Source: Sphingomonas glacialis
GTDB lineage: Bacteria; Pseudomonadota; Alphaproteobacteria; Sphingomonadales; Sphingomonadaceae
NCBI RefSeq assembly: GCF_014653575.1
Contig: NZ_BNAQ01000006.1
Span: 248,001 to 312,000, forward strand
Length of the DNA: 64,000 nt
Reading direction: 5' to 3'
Positions 1 to 8,741 of the stretch are shown piece after piece; within the stretch, counting starts at the first letter, position 1, and the number at the start of each line of letters is the position of its first letter. Under the pieces are notes generated by a model. It made no database searches. It was not told the DNA's origin and saw only the letters and a list, made by a program, of their open reading frames with translations. A program made the translations under genes and the position numbers.

Positions 1-189
1 CGCCTCTTCGGGCGCCGCCTGCCCGATATCACGCAGCGCAACGAGATCGCTTGCAATAATGTCGCGTTTCGTATGTTCCAAGAATGCCGGTGGCACCAGG
101 TCGCGGCAATCCGGCGCCACCGCGCTAGCGGAAGCGCTCCAGATCAACGCGACAAGTGCCGCCACCGAGCCGAGCAAGCGGCGTGTCAC
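1..189 (-). CDS. Secreted prolyl-oligopeptidase-like enzyme, N-terminal fragment (possible lasso-peptide isopeptidase)
   Basis: The first 63 codons of a minus-strand gene that runs off the left edge. It opens with a GTG at 189 that overlaps the stop of the TonB receptor (GTGA), so it is translationally coupled to it. Residues 1-23 form a signal peptide (VTRRLLGSVAALVALIWSAS, then ASA), so the product is exported. The mature start contains CRDLVPP and DLVALRDIG. As I recall them, Atxe2-type lasso-peptide isopeptidases of sphingomonads (S9 prolyl-oligopeptidase fold, secreted) begin this way, with a C...L.P stretch and a DLV.LRDIG element. The operon order sigma-FecR-TonB receptor-enzyme is also the one seen in those loci. 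The catalytic Ser-Asp-His domain lies outside the window, so the assignment rests on 63 residues and context. A generic S9 dipeptidyl peptidase is the main alternative. Confidence 0.55.
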   Translation of the reverse strand, partial: MTRRLLGSVAALVALIWSASASAVAPDCRDLVPPAFLEHTKRDIIASDLVALRDIGQAAPEEA

Positions 190-2783
190 AGCGTCTTCGA
201 GAGCGTCAGGCTGAGGAAACGACCGACGACCGAATAGTTCGTGGAATCGTAGGTCGGCTCGTAGGCGCCGGTGTTCCGGATGATCGCCGGCTTTGCGTTG
301 AACACATTCAGGGCCGACACCGTAACATCAAGACCCGATTTTGCTCGGCCGCCGAGATGATAGCGCACCGTCAGATCCAGCGTGGTCATGTCGTTCACCA
401 AAGGTGCTGGAGTGTACCGCGTATCGCGCACCGGCCCGACATAGTTGGTGAAGCCGGAGAGCGTCATCCGCGATGTCTCCCAGCTAAGCCCGGTGCGGGC
501 GCGCCAATGCGGCGGTCGAAAGATCGTGCCAGCGAGATGGGTCGACGGCTGGCCCGCCAGCAGCGTCTGGCTGGATTCCAGATAGCTTGCGAGCCCGGTC
601 GCGATCAGCTTTTGGCCGTCGCGCAAGTCGAAGCGATAGGATCCTGCAATATCCACGCCCTTCAGCGTCTGCGCCTCGGCGTTGCGCACCCGGTCATCGA
701 CGATCGCGACGACCTGCGCTGGATCGTACGTCCCGCTCGTATAATTGCGCAGCCCACCAGGCGTCGCGGCGATGATCGCCTGCAATTGGGCAGGCGTCGG
801 CGCGTAGCTGATGAGGCTCGCGTACGTCGAATTACCCAGGATACCTGCAAGCGAGACGAACGGCTCAATGATGCGGTCGCGATAGGCTATGTGAAAGTAT
901 GTGATCTGCAGGTCGGCGCCCGGCAGAGCCCGCGGATGCAGGTCGAGCGTACCGGACCAGGTCGTCGCATGTTCCGGCGCAAGGATCGGTCGGCCACCGG
1001 TCAGCAACAGTGTCGTCGCGCTTGCTGGATACGGGCCGTTGGCAAAGATCTGCGCGCCGAGCAGCAGCGCTGTCTGCGCTTGGAATTGCTGGTACAAGGT
1101 TGGCGACTTGAAGCTGCGGCCCCACGATGCCTTTATGTCGAGATCGTCCGACGGCGCGTAGACGAACCCGAGCTTGGGCGTCGCCAGGCGCGCGATCGAC
1201 GCGTAATCCTCATACCGGATCGCGCCGTTGAGCGTCAGGCGGTGGATGCCGGGAACGTCGAGGTCCGGCGACACGACCGGGATCGAAAGTTCGGCAAAGC
1301 CGTAGCGACTGTCACGCGTCGCGTGGCTGTCGGTCGACAGGGTTTCTACCCCGTTGGCGAGCGAACCGAGCCGGGTCGTCAGGCCGTTGCTGCGATACCC
1401 GCCGCCGATCGCCAGGCGCACGTCGCCAGCCGGTAAGCGCAGCAGCGGCCCTTCGGCGCCGAGTTCAACGCTGCCGAGCGTGTTGGCATAGCCGAAGGTC
1501 GCCGCGAGGTAGCGTTGTCCACCCGAGAACGCGTCGGATTCACCGCGAACACGGTCTTCACTATAGGTCCCCGTCAGGTACAGGTTCCAGCGATGCGCGA
1601 CGTCCACCTCGATCCGCGGCGAGATCGAGAACGCGCTGTCGTGCGGGCGACTGAGCGATCCATTGACGTCATAAGCGGCAACAGTCGTGCTCGGAAACTG
1701 CGTGCGCGACGTCCGGTGGCTGTAATTGGCATCGATACTCGCCCGCACACCGGCGCCAAAATCCTGATGCGCGGTCAACACGGCATTTTGCTGGCTGATC
1801 GAGGGCATCAGCGTCGTCGTGCGGTCAAGGCTGCGCGTGTACGAGCGCTCATCGGCATAGACACTGCTGACGTGGCCGACCTCCCCGGCCAGCATGAAGC
1901 CGCCCCCTGACCAGCGCGCGCCCGCGACAAGGTCGTAACGCTGCTGCACATTGCCGCCATCGGTCGATCCGCCGAACTGAGCACTGCCGGTCAGTCCGTC
2001 ATAGTCCTGCTTCAGGATAATATTGGCGACCCCGCCGACCGCGTCCGACCCGTACACCGCAGACGCGCCATCGGCGACGACCTCGATTCGATCGAGCGCG
2101 CCGAGCGGGATTTGCGAGACGTCCACCGACTGATTGGCACCGTTATACGCGACCCGGTGACCGTTGATCAGTGTCAATGTCGCATCCGACCCCAGCCCGC
2201 GCAGATTGATCGTCGAAGCCGAACTGACATTCTCATTGTCGCCGCCTTGCACACCGCCGCCGGCCACTCCCGGATTCTGACCGCCGCCGAACGATTGCGG
2301 GAGCGCCCGGACGACCTCGCCGAGCGAACTCTGGCCCGCATCGCGCGCGCTTCGCTCGGTCACGACGGTGACGGGCGAGGTGCGCTGTCCGCCGCGAATC
2401 CGCGAGCCAGTAACGATGATATCCTTCGTGGATGGCGGGTCCGACGATATTGGCGCGCCGCCCGCGTCCGATCGCCCCCGTATCAGGATCGCACCGGCCT
2501 CCTCGACAGCTTGGAGGTCGGTACCGGAAAGCAGCCGCTGCATCGCCGTCGCTGTATCGAAGGTCCCGTCGAGCGCTGGCGACATCCTGCCGGCGACCGC
2601 GTCGGCGGGAAACATCACGTCGCGCCCGACGATGCGACCGGCTTCCCGAAGCGCCGGCCCCAAAGCCTGAGCGCGGATATGATATTCATGGACAGGGTCC
2701 GCTGCGATCGCTGGCGCGGCGGTCAGCAGCAGTGCGGTCGCAATGGCCAGGGTGGTGGTGCAGCGTCTGTTGAAACAGGACAT
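186..2783 (-). CDS. TonB-dependent outer-membrane receptor with N-terminal STN signalling domain
   Basis: An 865-residue outer-membrane transporter. The signal peptide ends near AIAA (residues 25-28). Residues about 30-105 form an STN (secretin/TonB N-terminal) domain, the module that contacts a FecR-type regulator when ligand is bound. A plug domain follows, with SSTINLRGLGSDATLTLING and DRIEVVADGASAVYGSDAVG, then a long beta-barrel ending in LTLSKTL. It lies 88 bases downstream of fecR and overlaps the next gene by GTGA. STN plus a neighbouring FecR and ECF sigma factor means it is a signal-transducing receptor that induces its own operon. The ligand cannot be read from sequence. Context suggests a peptide, possibly a lasso peptide, rather than ferric citrate. 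Confidence 0.93.
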   Translation of the reverse strand: MSCFNRRCTTTLAIATALLLTAAPAIAADPVHEYHIRAQALGPALREAGRIVGRDVMFPADAVAGRMSPALDGTFDTATAMQRLLSGTDLQAVEEAGAILIRGRSDAGGAPISSDPPSTKDIIVTGSRIRGGQRTSPVTVVTERSARDAGQSSLGEVVRALPQSFGGGQNPGVAGGGVQGGDNENVSSASTINLRGLGSDATLTLINGHRVAYNGANQSVDVSQIPLGALDRIEVVADGASAVYGSDAVGGVANIILKQDYDGLTGSAQFGGSTDGGNVQQRYDLVAGARWSGGGFMLAGEVGHVSSVYADERSYTRSLDRTTTLMPSISQQNAVLTAHQDFGAGVRASIDANYSHRTSRTQFPSTTVAAYDVNGSLSRPHDSAFSISPRIEVDVAHRWNLYLTGTYSEDRVRGESDAFSGGQRYLAATFGYANTLGSVELGAEGPLLRLPAGDVRLAIGGGYRSNGLTTRLGSLANGVETLSTDSHATRDSRYGFAELSIPVVSPDLDVPGIHRLTLNGAIRYEDYASIARLATPKLGFVYAPSDDLDIKASWGRSFKSPTLYQQFQAQTALLLGAQIFANGPYPASATTLLLTGGRPILAPEHATTWSGTLDLHPRALPGADLQITYFHIAYRDRIIEPFVSLAGILGNSTYASLISYAPTPAQLQAIIAATPGGLRNYTSGTYDPAQVVAIVDDRVRNAEAQTLKGVDIAGSYRFDLRDGQKLIATGLASYLESSQTLLAGQPSTHLAGTIFRPPHWRARTGLSWETSRMTLSGFTNYVGPVRDTRYTPAPLVNDMTTLDLTVRYHLGGRAKSGLDVTVSALNVFNAKPAIIRNTGAYEPTYDSTNYSVVGRFLSLTLSKTL

Positions 2784-2871
2784 GATTTTCTCCCCCCGTT
2801 CCCGGTCAGCACGACCGGGTTCGAAAGGGGACGACGCATCGGATCCTCAGTTTATGGGGGCATCTGCAACT

Positions 2872-3888
2872 TTATTCAGTAGGCGATCCGCGTTCGAGCA
2901 CGATCCGAGCGTCACCTTCAGCATCCGCGTGAAGGCCAAAGACCGTCGCCACGCGGTCGGCGAGTAGCTGGGGGGCATCGATCCGGAATGCGCCCGACAC
3001 CTTGAGCCTGCCGAGATCAGGATCGGCGAGGACGATCTGGGTGCGCGTGTAGCGATTGGCGCGCGCGACGAGATCGGCCAGCGCCATCCCGTCGCAGTCC
3101 AGGACGCCCTCGGGCCAGCGATCATCGGGTGTGACGACAGCCTGCGCGGGTGGCAGGATCGACGTGCTAAACGCGACCTGCTGGCCAGGGGTGAGCCGGC
3201 GTGTCGTCGCAGAGGCTGACGATCGAACGATGCCGCTCACCGGTAACGCGACATCGACACTGCCGCGAAGCAGGCGGACCGTGACGGCGCCGCCCGGGGC
3301 GAGGCCCACGTCGAAGACGGTGCCGTGTGCGGTGACCGTTCCACGGCCAGCGGCAACGACGAAAGGCCTACCTTCATGAGCCACATCGAACCGGGCGCGC
3401 CCGCGCACCAGCTCCAGTCGACGGATATCGCGTCGATAGGTAAAGGACACTGCGCTGTCGGTATCGAGCGTTATCCGCGACCCATCGGCAAGCCGCACCG
3501 CGCGTATTTGGCCGACTTTCGTGATGATAAGCCCACGCCCGGACATGACCGGCTGTGATGCCATCGAGACAGCACTGTCCGGCCGATGCATGAGCACTGC
3601 CCAGCCACCCACGCCCATGAGCAGCACGAGCGCGGCGACCAAAGCTGCCTGCAGCAGCCGACTTGGCAAAGGTTGTACCGTTGGTAGCGGGTCCGGCTCG
3701 ATCTCAACCAGTCTTCCCAGACTGAACACCTCCGCGATCCAGTTATAGGCTTCGCGGTGCGCCGCGCGCTCCGTCAGCCATGCCTCGAAGGCGGGTCGCT
3801 CGGTTTCGGCGTCAGGGCCACGCATTCGCGCGAACCACAACGCGGCTTCATCGGACAGCGCATCGTCGGGCATGCAATCGGTCCTCAT
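2872..3888 (-). CDS. FecR-family anti-sigma / sigma regulator
   Basis: A 338-residue single-pass inner-membrane regulator. The N-terminal cytoplasmic domain (LWFARMRGPDAETERPAFEAW, DUF4880-like) should bind the ECF sigma factor. A transmembrane helix lies near residues 78-95 (LLQAALVAALVLLMGVGGWAVL). The periplasmic FecR domain contains TKVGQIRAVRLADGSRITLD and GRARFDVAHEGRPFVV, typical of the family. The start ATG overlaps the sigma factor stop (ATGA at 3885-3888). It transmits the signal from the STN domain of the receptor to the sigma factor. Confidence 0.92.
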   Translation of the reverse strand: MRTDCMPDDALSDEAALWFARMRGPDAETERPAFEAWLTERAAHREAYNWIAEVFSLGRLVEIEPDPLPTVQPLPSRLLQAALVAALVLLMGVGGWAVLMHRPDSAVSMASQPVMSGRGLIITKVGQIRAVRLADGSRITLDTDSAVSFTYRRDIRRLELVRGRARFDVAHEGRPFVVAAGRGTVTAHGTVFDVGLAPGGAVTVRLLRGSVDVALPVSGIVRSSASATTRRLTPGQQVAFSTSILPPAQAVVTPDDRWPEGVLDCDGMALADLVARANRYTRTQIVLADPDLGRLKVSGAFRIDAPQLLADRVATVFGLHADAEGDARIVLERGSPTE

Positions 3889-4418
3889 TCCGCCTCGGCC
3901 AACGCTCGAGCCACCTGGGAGAGCGCCCTGACGATATGATATTGAACACCCGGCACGCTGATGCCGAGTTCGACCGCGATTTGCGCGTATGTCAGGCCGC
4001 GCTGGCGGTGCAGGAGGAACGCGGTGCGGGTCCGCGGGGGCAACCGCGCCAGCGTATCCTCGTAGATTCGCCGCACGTCAGCGGCTTCCAGGCCGAGCAG
4101 TTGAGTGGGGGCCATGACAAGATCGGGATGCTCGTCCGCCGCGACATGCATCGCGCGGTTTGCAACTCGCCGCGACCGATCGATCAGCAGGTTGCGCGCG
4201 ATCCGCTGGAGAAACGCCGCCGGTCGCTCCCGCGGGACATCCGTGGTCGACGCCGCGAAACGGACAAAGCTCTCCTGGACCAGATCCGCGACGTCGTCGT
4301 TTCCCCTTACTCTGCCCCGAAAGTAGCGCGCCAGCCGCGGCGCTTCGGTGCGATACAGGCGATCGAGATCCTCCCCGCCGCAGGGAGCGCCCTCCCAAGG
4401 TCTCGGGGCCGCGCTCAC
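3885..4418 (-). CDS. ECF sigma factor, FecI-like
   Basis: A sigma-70 family ECF factor of about 177 residues. Region 2 carries DDVADLVQESFVRFAA and region 4 carries LPPRTRTAFLLHRQRGLTYAQIA with a helix-turn-helix. The reading frame stays open further upstream to about 4682, but that extension is low-complexity and unlike the family. I chose the GTG at 4418, about ten bases after an AAAGG motif, which gives the usual ECF length. Its stop overlaps the start of fecR (ATGA). It should direct transcription of the receptor operon when the FecR protein signals that ligand is bound. Confidence 0.88.
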   Translation of the reverse strand: MSAAPRPWEGAPCGGEDLDRLYRTEAPRLARYFRGRVRGNDDVADLVQESFVRFAASTTDVPRERPAAFLQRIARNLLIDRSRRVANRAMHVAADEHPDLVMAPTQLLGLEAADVRRIYEDTLARLPPRTRTAFLLHRQRGLTYAQIAVELGISVPGVQYHIVRALSQVARALAEAE

Positions 4419-4720
4419 CAGCCCGGCCTTTGACAGATACGCCTTGCGCGAACCCCGGGCGCGCGCCCTCGCTCCACATGCGCCATCGACGCGCCTCGCA
4501 GGCGGCGAACCCGCTTGCCGCATCGGGCAAACGGGGGAATGCGCGGTGTGTCTCGGTCCAAAGGAGCGGCGCGAGCGCCACTGCTGACCGTGGGACCGCC
4601 CGGCCGATTGGTTCGGGCGTGTTAATGCCAGGCAGGAATATCCTACAGCGCGGCTGCCAGCCATTCCCGCGCTGCATAACAATCATGACGGATCGAACGG
4701 CGCTCGGCAAGACCGGCTTT
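4419..4720. other. Gap upstream of the sigma factor
   Basis: About 300 bases between the MNT-HEPN gene and the sigma factor, where the sigma-operon promoter should lie. The minus strand is open here as an N-terminal extension of the sigma factor frame, but the translation is Arg/Ala-rich and not convincing. I saw no small lasso-type precursor ORF here. Confidence 0.4.
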
Positions 4721-5641
4721 TCAGTGCCTTGCGAGGCGCGCCAGCTCGTCGATATGGACTGTGCAGATCGCATGGACCGCAACGCCGAGCGCCTCGACCC
4801 GCGCGCTGAGCCACGTCAGTTCCTCATCCGAGATGCTGTAGTGCTTCGAATACCGCGCCTTCACATAGGCGTCCTTCAGTTTCTCGAACATCGCGCGATC
4901 CTTCCGCATCTCGCGCGGCCAGACTTCGAAGAGCCGGCGATCGAGCCGTTCCGCCTGCGTGCGCAGGAAAGCGAGATTGTGGTTGTAGGGCGTGTAAAAG
5001 GTCAGCGTGAGCAAGAGGCAGTTGTAGAGCCGCTCGGTCGCCTGATGAAGGTCGAACGCCGCTTTTTTGGCGTCACCATCGTCAACCGCATGACGAAAGC
5101 CACGAAAAAAACTCATAGAACTTGAAAAGCAGTCCTCGAAATACTCCCGCGCCGCCGCCAGCGCTTCGGTCGGCGTCTTGGGGCGCGGCTGGTGCAGTTC
5201 GCGGTCGTCGCTTTCGTACAGCGCAATGCCGTCGCGCGCGATCTCGAGGAAGAAGGTCCGGCCGTGCGCGAGGCCGTCATTCACCTGTTGCAGCGAGTGC
5301 ACGATGAAATTGACCGGCGTGCCAAGCGTCTTTTCGATAACGTGCTCACGGATCAACCGCTCCTCCGCCGCCGACCAATAGGTCGCTCGGTCGGTCAAGT
5401 CCTTCTGGTTGACGATGATCAACAGGTCGAAATCGGACTTATAGCGGTTTGCCGCCATTGGCGCGTCGACCCAGTCGTCGCGCGCATACGACCCGAACAA
5501 TATGATCTTCAAGATACGCCCGCTCTTGCGCTTGCCGGTCGCTTCCGCCGTCGCCGCGCGAAAATCCTCGAACACGCTCGCCACGACGCGGTCGAGTTCC
5601 TCGCGCTTGTTCGCCGGGAGATGATCGAGGTCGGTTCGCAT
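4721..5641 (-). CDS. Single-chain MNT nucleotidyltransferase-HEPN protein
   Basis: A 306-residue protein. Residues about 40-130 are a minimal nucleotidyltransferase with GSYARDDW (50-57) and SDFDLL (69-74), the G-S and D-x-D motifs of the pol-beta fold. Residues about 155-306 form an all-helical HEPN domain ending in the conserved KARYSKHYS segment (261-269). In two-gene MNT/HEPN modules the nucleotidyltransferase AMPylates the HEPN RNase toxin and neutralises it. Here both parts are fused, as in a family widespread in alphaproteobacteria. It lies 92 bases downstream of the GntR gene on the same strand. The role could be a self-regulated toxin module or a housekeeping nucleotidyltransferase; sequence alone does not decide. 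Confidence 0.85.
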   Translation of the reverse strand: MRTDLDHLPANKREELDRVVASVFEDFRAATAEATGKRKSGRILKIILFGSYARDDWVDAPMAANRYKSDFDLLIIVNQKDLTDRATYWSAAEERLIREHVIEKTLGTPVNFIVHSLQQVNDGLAHGRTFFLEIARDGIALYESDDRELHQPRPKTPTEALAAAREYFEDCFSSSMSFFRGFRHAVDDGDAKKAAFDLHQATERLYNCLLLTLTFYTPYNHNLAFLRTQAERLDRRLFEVWPREMRKDRAMFEKLKDAYVKARYSKHYSISDEELTWLSARVEALGVAVHAICTVHIDELARLARH

Positions 5642-5733
5642 GGAATGTGGACTTTAGTCGGCACGAATGGAGATTGCCACTGGCGCGGCGCGGCGGCGGC
5701 ACGAAGTCACTGGGCAAGCCGCACTTTTCGGCA

Positions 5734-6336
5734 TCAATCCGTTCGTCGATCGAGCTGGTGCACTTTGTACACAATCGCCGAGGCCGTTCGCATGCGTCGA
5801 CGCCTATATCGAGCGAGGCGCCGGCGCAGCGCTGATCGGTCCTCCGCCAGCACCGCGCGACGTAAGTCAGCAACCTCCTCCTCGACCCCGTCAAGGATGC
5901 CGAGTTCCGCCCGCCGCACGGGATGAAGGCGCAGGTTCATGCTTCCCATTGCCTCCCGACACTCAACGTTTCGCGCTGCATTAACGATCGCTTCGAAGAG
6001 TTCGCCGGTTGCCTCGACCGGCTCGATGTTTTCCCCCACCGGTCCTATCCGGCCAGCGCCCTGCAAACCAGCGAGCAGCAACTGCTGAACCCAGTCATAG
6101 CGATCGATCAGGTCGGCTTCGGTTAGCGACGGCATGCAAAAGCCGTCGCCATCGCCGTCCATCAATAATCGTTCGCCGCGTAGTCGATGCAAGGCGTCGC
6201 GCACAGGCGATGGACTTGCGTCCAGCAGGTCGCATAGCGCGGCCAATTCTATCCGCTGACCCGGACGCCACTGGCCCGCTGCGATGCGATCGCGGATCGA
6301 GGCGTAGACACGATCGAACACTGGCGCGGGATTCAT
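5734..6336 (-). CDS. GntR-family transcriptional regulator
   Basis: About 200 residues starting at the ATG at 6336 (MNPAPVFDRVYASIRDRI). The frame is open further upstream, but that extension is not GntR-like. The winged helix is FDRVYASIRDRIAAGQWRPG followed by a recognition region with SPSPVRDALHRLRGERLL, typical of GntR. The C-terminal part is a helical effector domain of FCD type rich in Arg. It sits between the LuxR-type gene and the MNT-HEPN gene, all on the minus strand. From memory, GntR regulators also occur at some proteobacterial lasso-peptide loci, which would fit the operon at 1-4418, but this is context only. Confidence 0.8.
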   Translation of the reverse strand: MNPAPVFDRVYASIRDRIAAGQWRPGQRIELAALCDLLDASPSPVRDALHRLRGERLLMDGDGDGFCMPSLTEADLIDRYDWVQQLLLAGLQGAGRIGPVGENIEPVEATGELFEAIVNAARNVECREAMGSMNLRLHPVRRAELGILDGVEEEVADLRRAVLAEDRSALRRRLARYRRRRMRTASAIVYKVHQLDRRTD

Positions 6337-6491
6337 CACCTCGTCACCGGCCTGCGGGCGGCCGGATCGCCCGCAGCTTTCGTAATGAAAAAGCAAAAGC
6401 GCTGAAGCCTTTCGCCAACACTGCAGCTCGGTGGCATAGCCCTGTCCTCCCACTATCCGAACGCAGGATGTAGGCGACGCGGCGAGACGGG

Positions 6492-7256
6492 CTATCCCGT
6501 GGACACGGGATGGCCAGCGTTTAATTCAGAAGGGTTGATGACGCCAGACGCGAGTGCGCAAACCACCAGCAAAAAGCTCTTATGGACACCGCACCGCTCG
6601 CGGGCATGTTTCAGATGATCGTTCACGGTCACCGGAGTGATGCGCAGCAGGCGCGCGATCTGCTTTTCCTGATATCCCTGTCCGAGCAGAAGGACGATTT
6701 CGCGCTCCCTTGGTGTGAGCTGGCAATGAAATTGGCGTCGTCCGCACGCTCCGATGAGCCGCCGCGCTGCGTCGAACGCGAAGATGCCAAGCCCCTGTGC
6801 CAACGGGATGAAAGATTTCGGAAACGTGATGCCCGGCGCCACCGCGAAGGAGCACGAGCCACTCGGTTCGCCTGCCATATGCACCGGAACCGTGTAGCCA
6901 TCTCCGATACCGGCATCCTCTGCCCGGTCAAACAGCTCCTGGTCGGCGCGCGTTCTTGGTAACAGCGAACATTGCGCCGACCACATAAAGCCCGTGTTGC
7001 GGGATTGGCTCATGCGATGAACCGGGTCGCGCGTGCCCAGCCCATTGCCATCATGGAACGCTGCGAAACGCGCCGGGTAATTATGAAGGTGTAGCGCTCC
7101 AGGCTGAGAGCGACTGAAATCGACATGATGCGTGACCGAGAGAAAGGGTATTCCGGCACCCTTACAGATCGACGTCAGCGCTGCGAGCAGGCTATCGAGC
7201 GTATCGATACGGTCAATTTCACCGTAGAAATCGCCTATCCGTTCGAGCAATTCCAT
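6492..7256 (-). CDS. LuxR-family regulator with autoinducer-binding-like domain (LuxR solo)
   Basis: A 254-residue regulator. The N-terminal half resembles the acyl-homoserine-lactone-binding domain. The DP pair (D77-P78), W92 and a GYTVPVH strand are present, but the usual W and Y of the YPxxWxxxY region read Y60-P-A-R-F64 and no second Tyr. The C-terminal LuxR helix-turn-helix is LTPREREIVLLLGQGY followed by TVNDHLKHARERCGVHK. No luxI synthase is in the window, so it is an orphan regulator. It is divergent from the LysR gene across a 393-base gap. Confidence 0.82.
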   Translation of the reverse strand: MELLERIGDFYGEIDRIDTLDSLLAALTSICKGAGIPFLSVTHHVDFSRSQPGALHLHNYPARFAAFHDGNGLGTRDPVHRMSQSRNTGFMWSAQCSLLPRTRADQELFDRAEDAGIGDGYTVPVHMAGEPSGSCSFAVAPGITFPKSFIPLAQGLGIFAFDAARRLIGACGRRQFHCQLTPREREIVLLLGQGYQEKQIARLLRITPVTVNDHLKHARERCGVHKSFLLVVCALASGVINPSELNAGHPVSTG

Positions 7257-7649
7257 GCGAGCCCGATATCCGGCCGCAGGCCGCGCGTAGCAACCTCATC
7301 GACCGCCTTCCCTACCCGCGGTGGCTCGCCCATCGGGCTGAATCACCGACTTGTTGATGGGATGGTCCGCCAACGGCGGGATCCAGTTGCCAGCATAGCG
7401 ATAAAGGACACGCCACTTCAATGATTTCGTATGTTTAACCACTGATTTGGATCGACTTTCTGTGACCGGAAGATTCCGCCGTCGTCTATCCCGCGTCTAC
7501 GGTGGCTACAAAGCCGTCGAATATGTGAATGATAGGCAGTGCGAATTTTCGGGGAGACTCGGAATGCTTCCAGGCAAACACGGATATTTCTACCGGATTG
7601 TAACTGCCGCCAGGCGCGCTTGCGGCACTGATCGAGCCGGAAGACTCCA
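7257..7649. promoter_or_regulatory. Divergent intergenic region between LuxR-type and LysR-type genes
   Basis: A 393-base gap between two divergent regulator genes. It includes an A+T-richer stretch around 7400-7470 (for example CAATGATTTCGTATGTTTAA). Both promoters should lie here, and LysR proteins commonly bind upstream of their own gene. I found no clear operator or convincing small ORF. Confidence 0.4.
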
Positions 7650-8558
7650 ATGATAAATGTGGACCTTCTTCGGTACGCGGTTGCCGCTGCCGATACTGGC
7701 AGCTTCAGCCGAGCCGCCACTCGGTTCGGTGTAAAACAATCGACACTGAGCAAGCGGATCCAGTTTCTAGAGAACGGACTCGGCCTACCGCTCTTCCGGC
7801 GATCGACGCGAGGAGTCGCACCGACCGAGTCCGGCGCACACGTTTTATCGCGCGCGCGCCGAATTCTCGAGGACATCGACACCCTCGCCGGCGAGGCCCG
7901 CGCGTTATCCAGCGGAGAAACGGGGACGCTTAAAATCGGTTTCCATGGGTCGCTCGTCGGCGGAGATTTATCGGCTGCGATACATGCTTTTCGCGCGGCA
8001 TGCCCTGATATTGAAATCCAGGCATCGCAACGCGGCCGGCACACATTGGTCGCGGCGCTGCAGGACGGAGCGCTCGACGCGGCAGTACTCGCAGGACAAA
8101 CGCTGCTGCCGTCCCTGCGATCTTTATGCTTCTGGAGCGAGCCGGTTACGATCTCTCTACCGGCGGATCACGCGCTGGCTGCGCGTGAACCACTTTACTG
8201 GACCGACCTCAGAGAAGCGATTTTCCTCGTGACTGCCTCCGATCCCGGGCCCGACCTACGCGCCATGGTGATGGCCCGGCTCTCGGTGCCGGGCCATCAC
8301 CCCACGGTGCTCGTGCAAGATGTCGGGCGCGAAAATCTTCCATCGCTGATTGGCGGTACACGCATCGCCATCACTGCCGGTGTGATCCTCCTTGCCGACC
8401 AAACGGATGGCTCGGTCTGCCGCGAAATACACGACGCGTCCGGCCACACCTGCCTTGAGCAGGGTGTTTACTGGAAGGTTGGCAACGGCAATCCTGCGCT
8501 CCGGCGCTTTCTCGAACTGCTGGCACACCGTTATGCGCGCATTGTCCCCGCGATTTAA
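7650..8558 (+). CDS. LysR-family transcriptional regulator
   Basis: A 302-residue LTTR. The N-terminal winged HTH is NVDLLRYAVAAADTGSFSRA followed by KQSTLSKRIQFLENGLGLPLF, then the periplasmic-binding-like effector domain beginning at about residue 90 (LKIGFHGSLVGGDL). It converges on the trb operon with a shared hairpin terminator between them. I recall LysR genes beside trbI/DUF2274 in Tn4371-like elements, so it may be the left end of the mobile element rather than chromosome. The effector is unknown. Confidence 0.9.
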   Translation: MINVDLLRYAVAAADTGSFSRAATRFGVKQSTLSKRIQFLENGLGLPLFRRSTRGVAPTESGAHVLSRARRILEDIDTLAGEARALSSGETGTLKIGFHGSLVGGDLSAAIHAFRAACPDIEIQASQRGRHTLVAALQDGALDAAVLAGQTLLPSLRSLCFWSEPVTISLPADHALAAREPLYWTDLREAIFLVTASDPGPDLRAMVMARLSVPGHHPTVLVQDVGRENLPSLIGGTRIAITAGVILLADQTDGSVCREIHDASGHTCLEQGVYWKVGNGNPALRRFLELLAHRYARIVPAI

Positions 8559-8640
8559 TCAAAGACCATCATGTGACGCATGGGCTGCAGGGCGTGCGGC
8601 AACGCCAAACAAGAATTGACGGATTCTGGATGACACTTCG

Positions 8641-8678
8641 AAAGGCCGCCATGCCCGGGGGGAGACATGGCAGCCTTT
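8641..8678. terminator. Bidirectional hairpin terminator
   Basis: Inverted repeat AAAGGCCGCCATG / CATGGCAGCCTTT with a 12-base loop and one mismatch. The arms begin with AAA and end with TTT, so it can work in both directions. It lies between the converging LysR gene and the trb operon. Confidence 0.75.
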
Positions 8679-8741
8679 CCCGCTTCCCGGCTGGCCTGGG
8701 GCGTAGCTTTCCGGGAACGGATGCCGTCAGCGCGTCGGCGC

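Noticed and set aside
156..1436. Long plus-strand open frame opposite the TonB receptor
   Set aside because: Arg-rich translation with no family features; it is an antisense shadow of the receptor gene caused by high GC.
4419..4682. N-terminal extension of the sigma factor
   Set aside because: The extra 88 residues are Arg/Ala-rich and not part of ECF factors; a later GTG with a ribosome site fits.
3780..5125. Plus-strand open frames opposite the sigma factor, FecR and MNT-HEPN genes
   Set aside because: No conserved domains; they mirror the codon pattern of the real minus-strand genes.
4419..7649. Search for a lasso-peptide precursor
   Set aside because: No short ORF with a leader ending in Thr-x and a G/A/S-start core with Asp/Glu at position 7-9 was seen, so no precursor is claimed.
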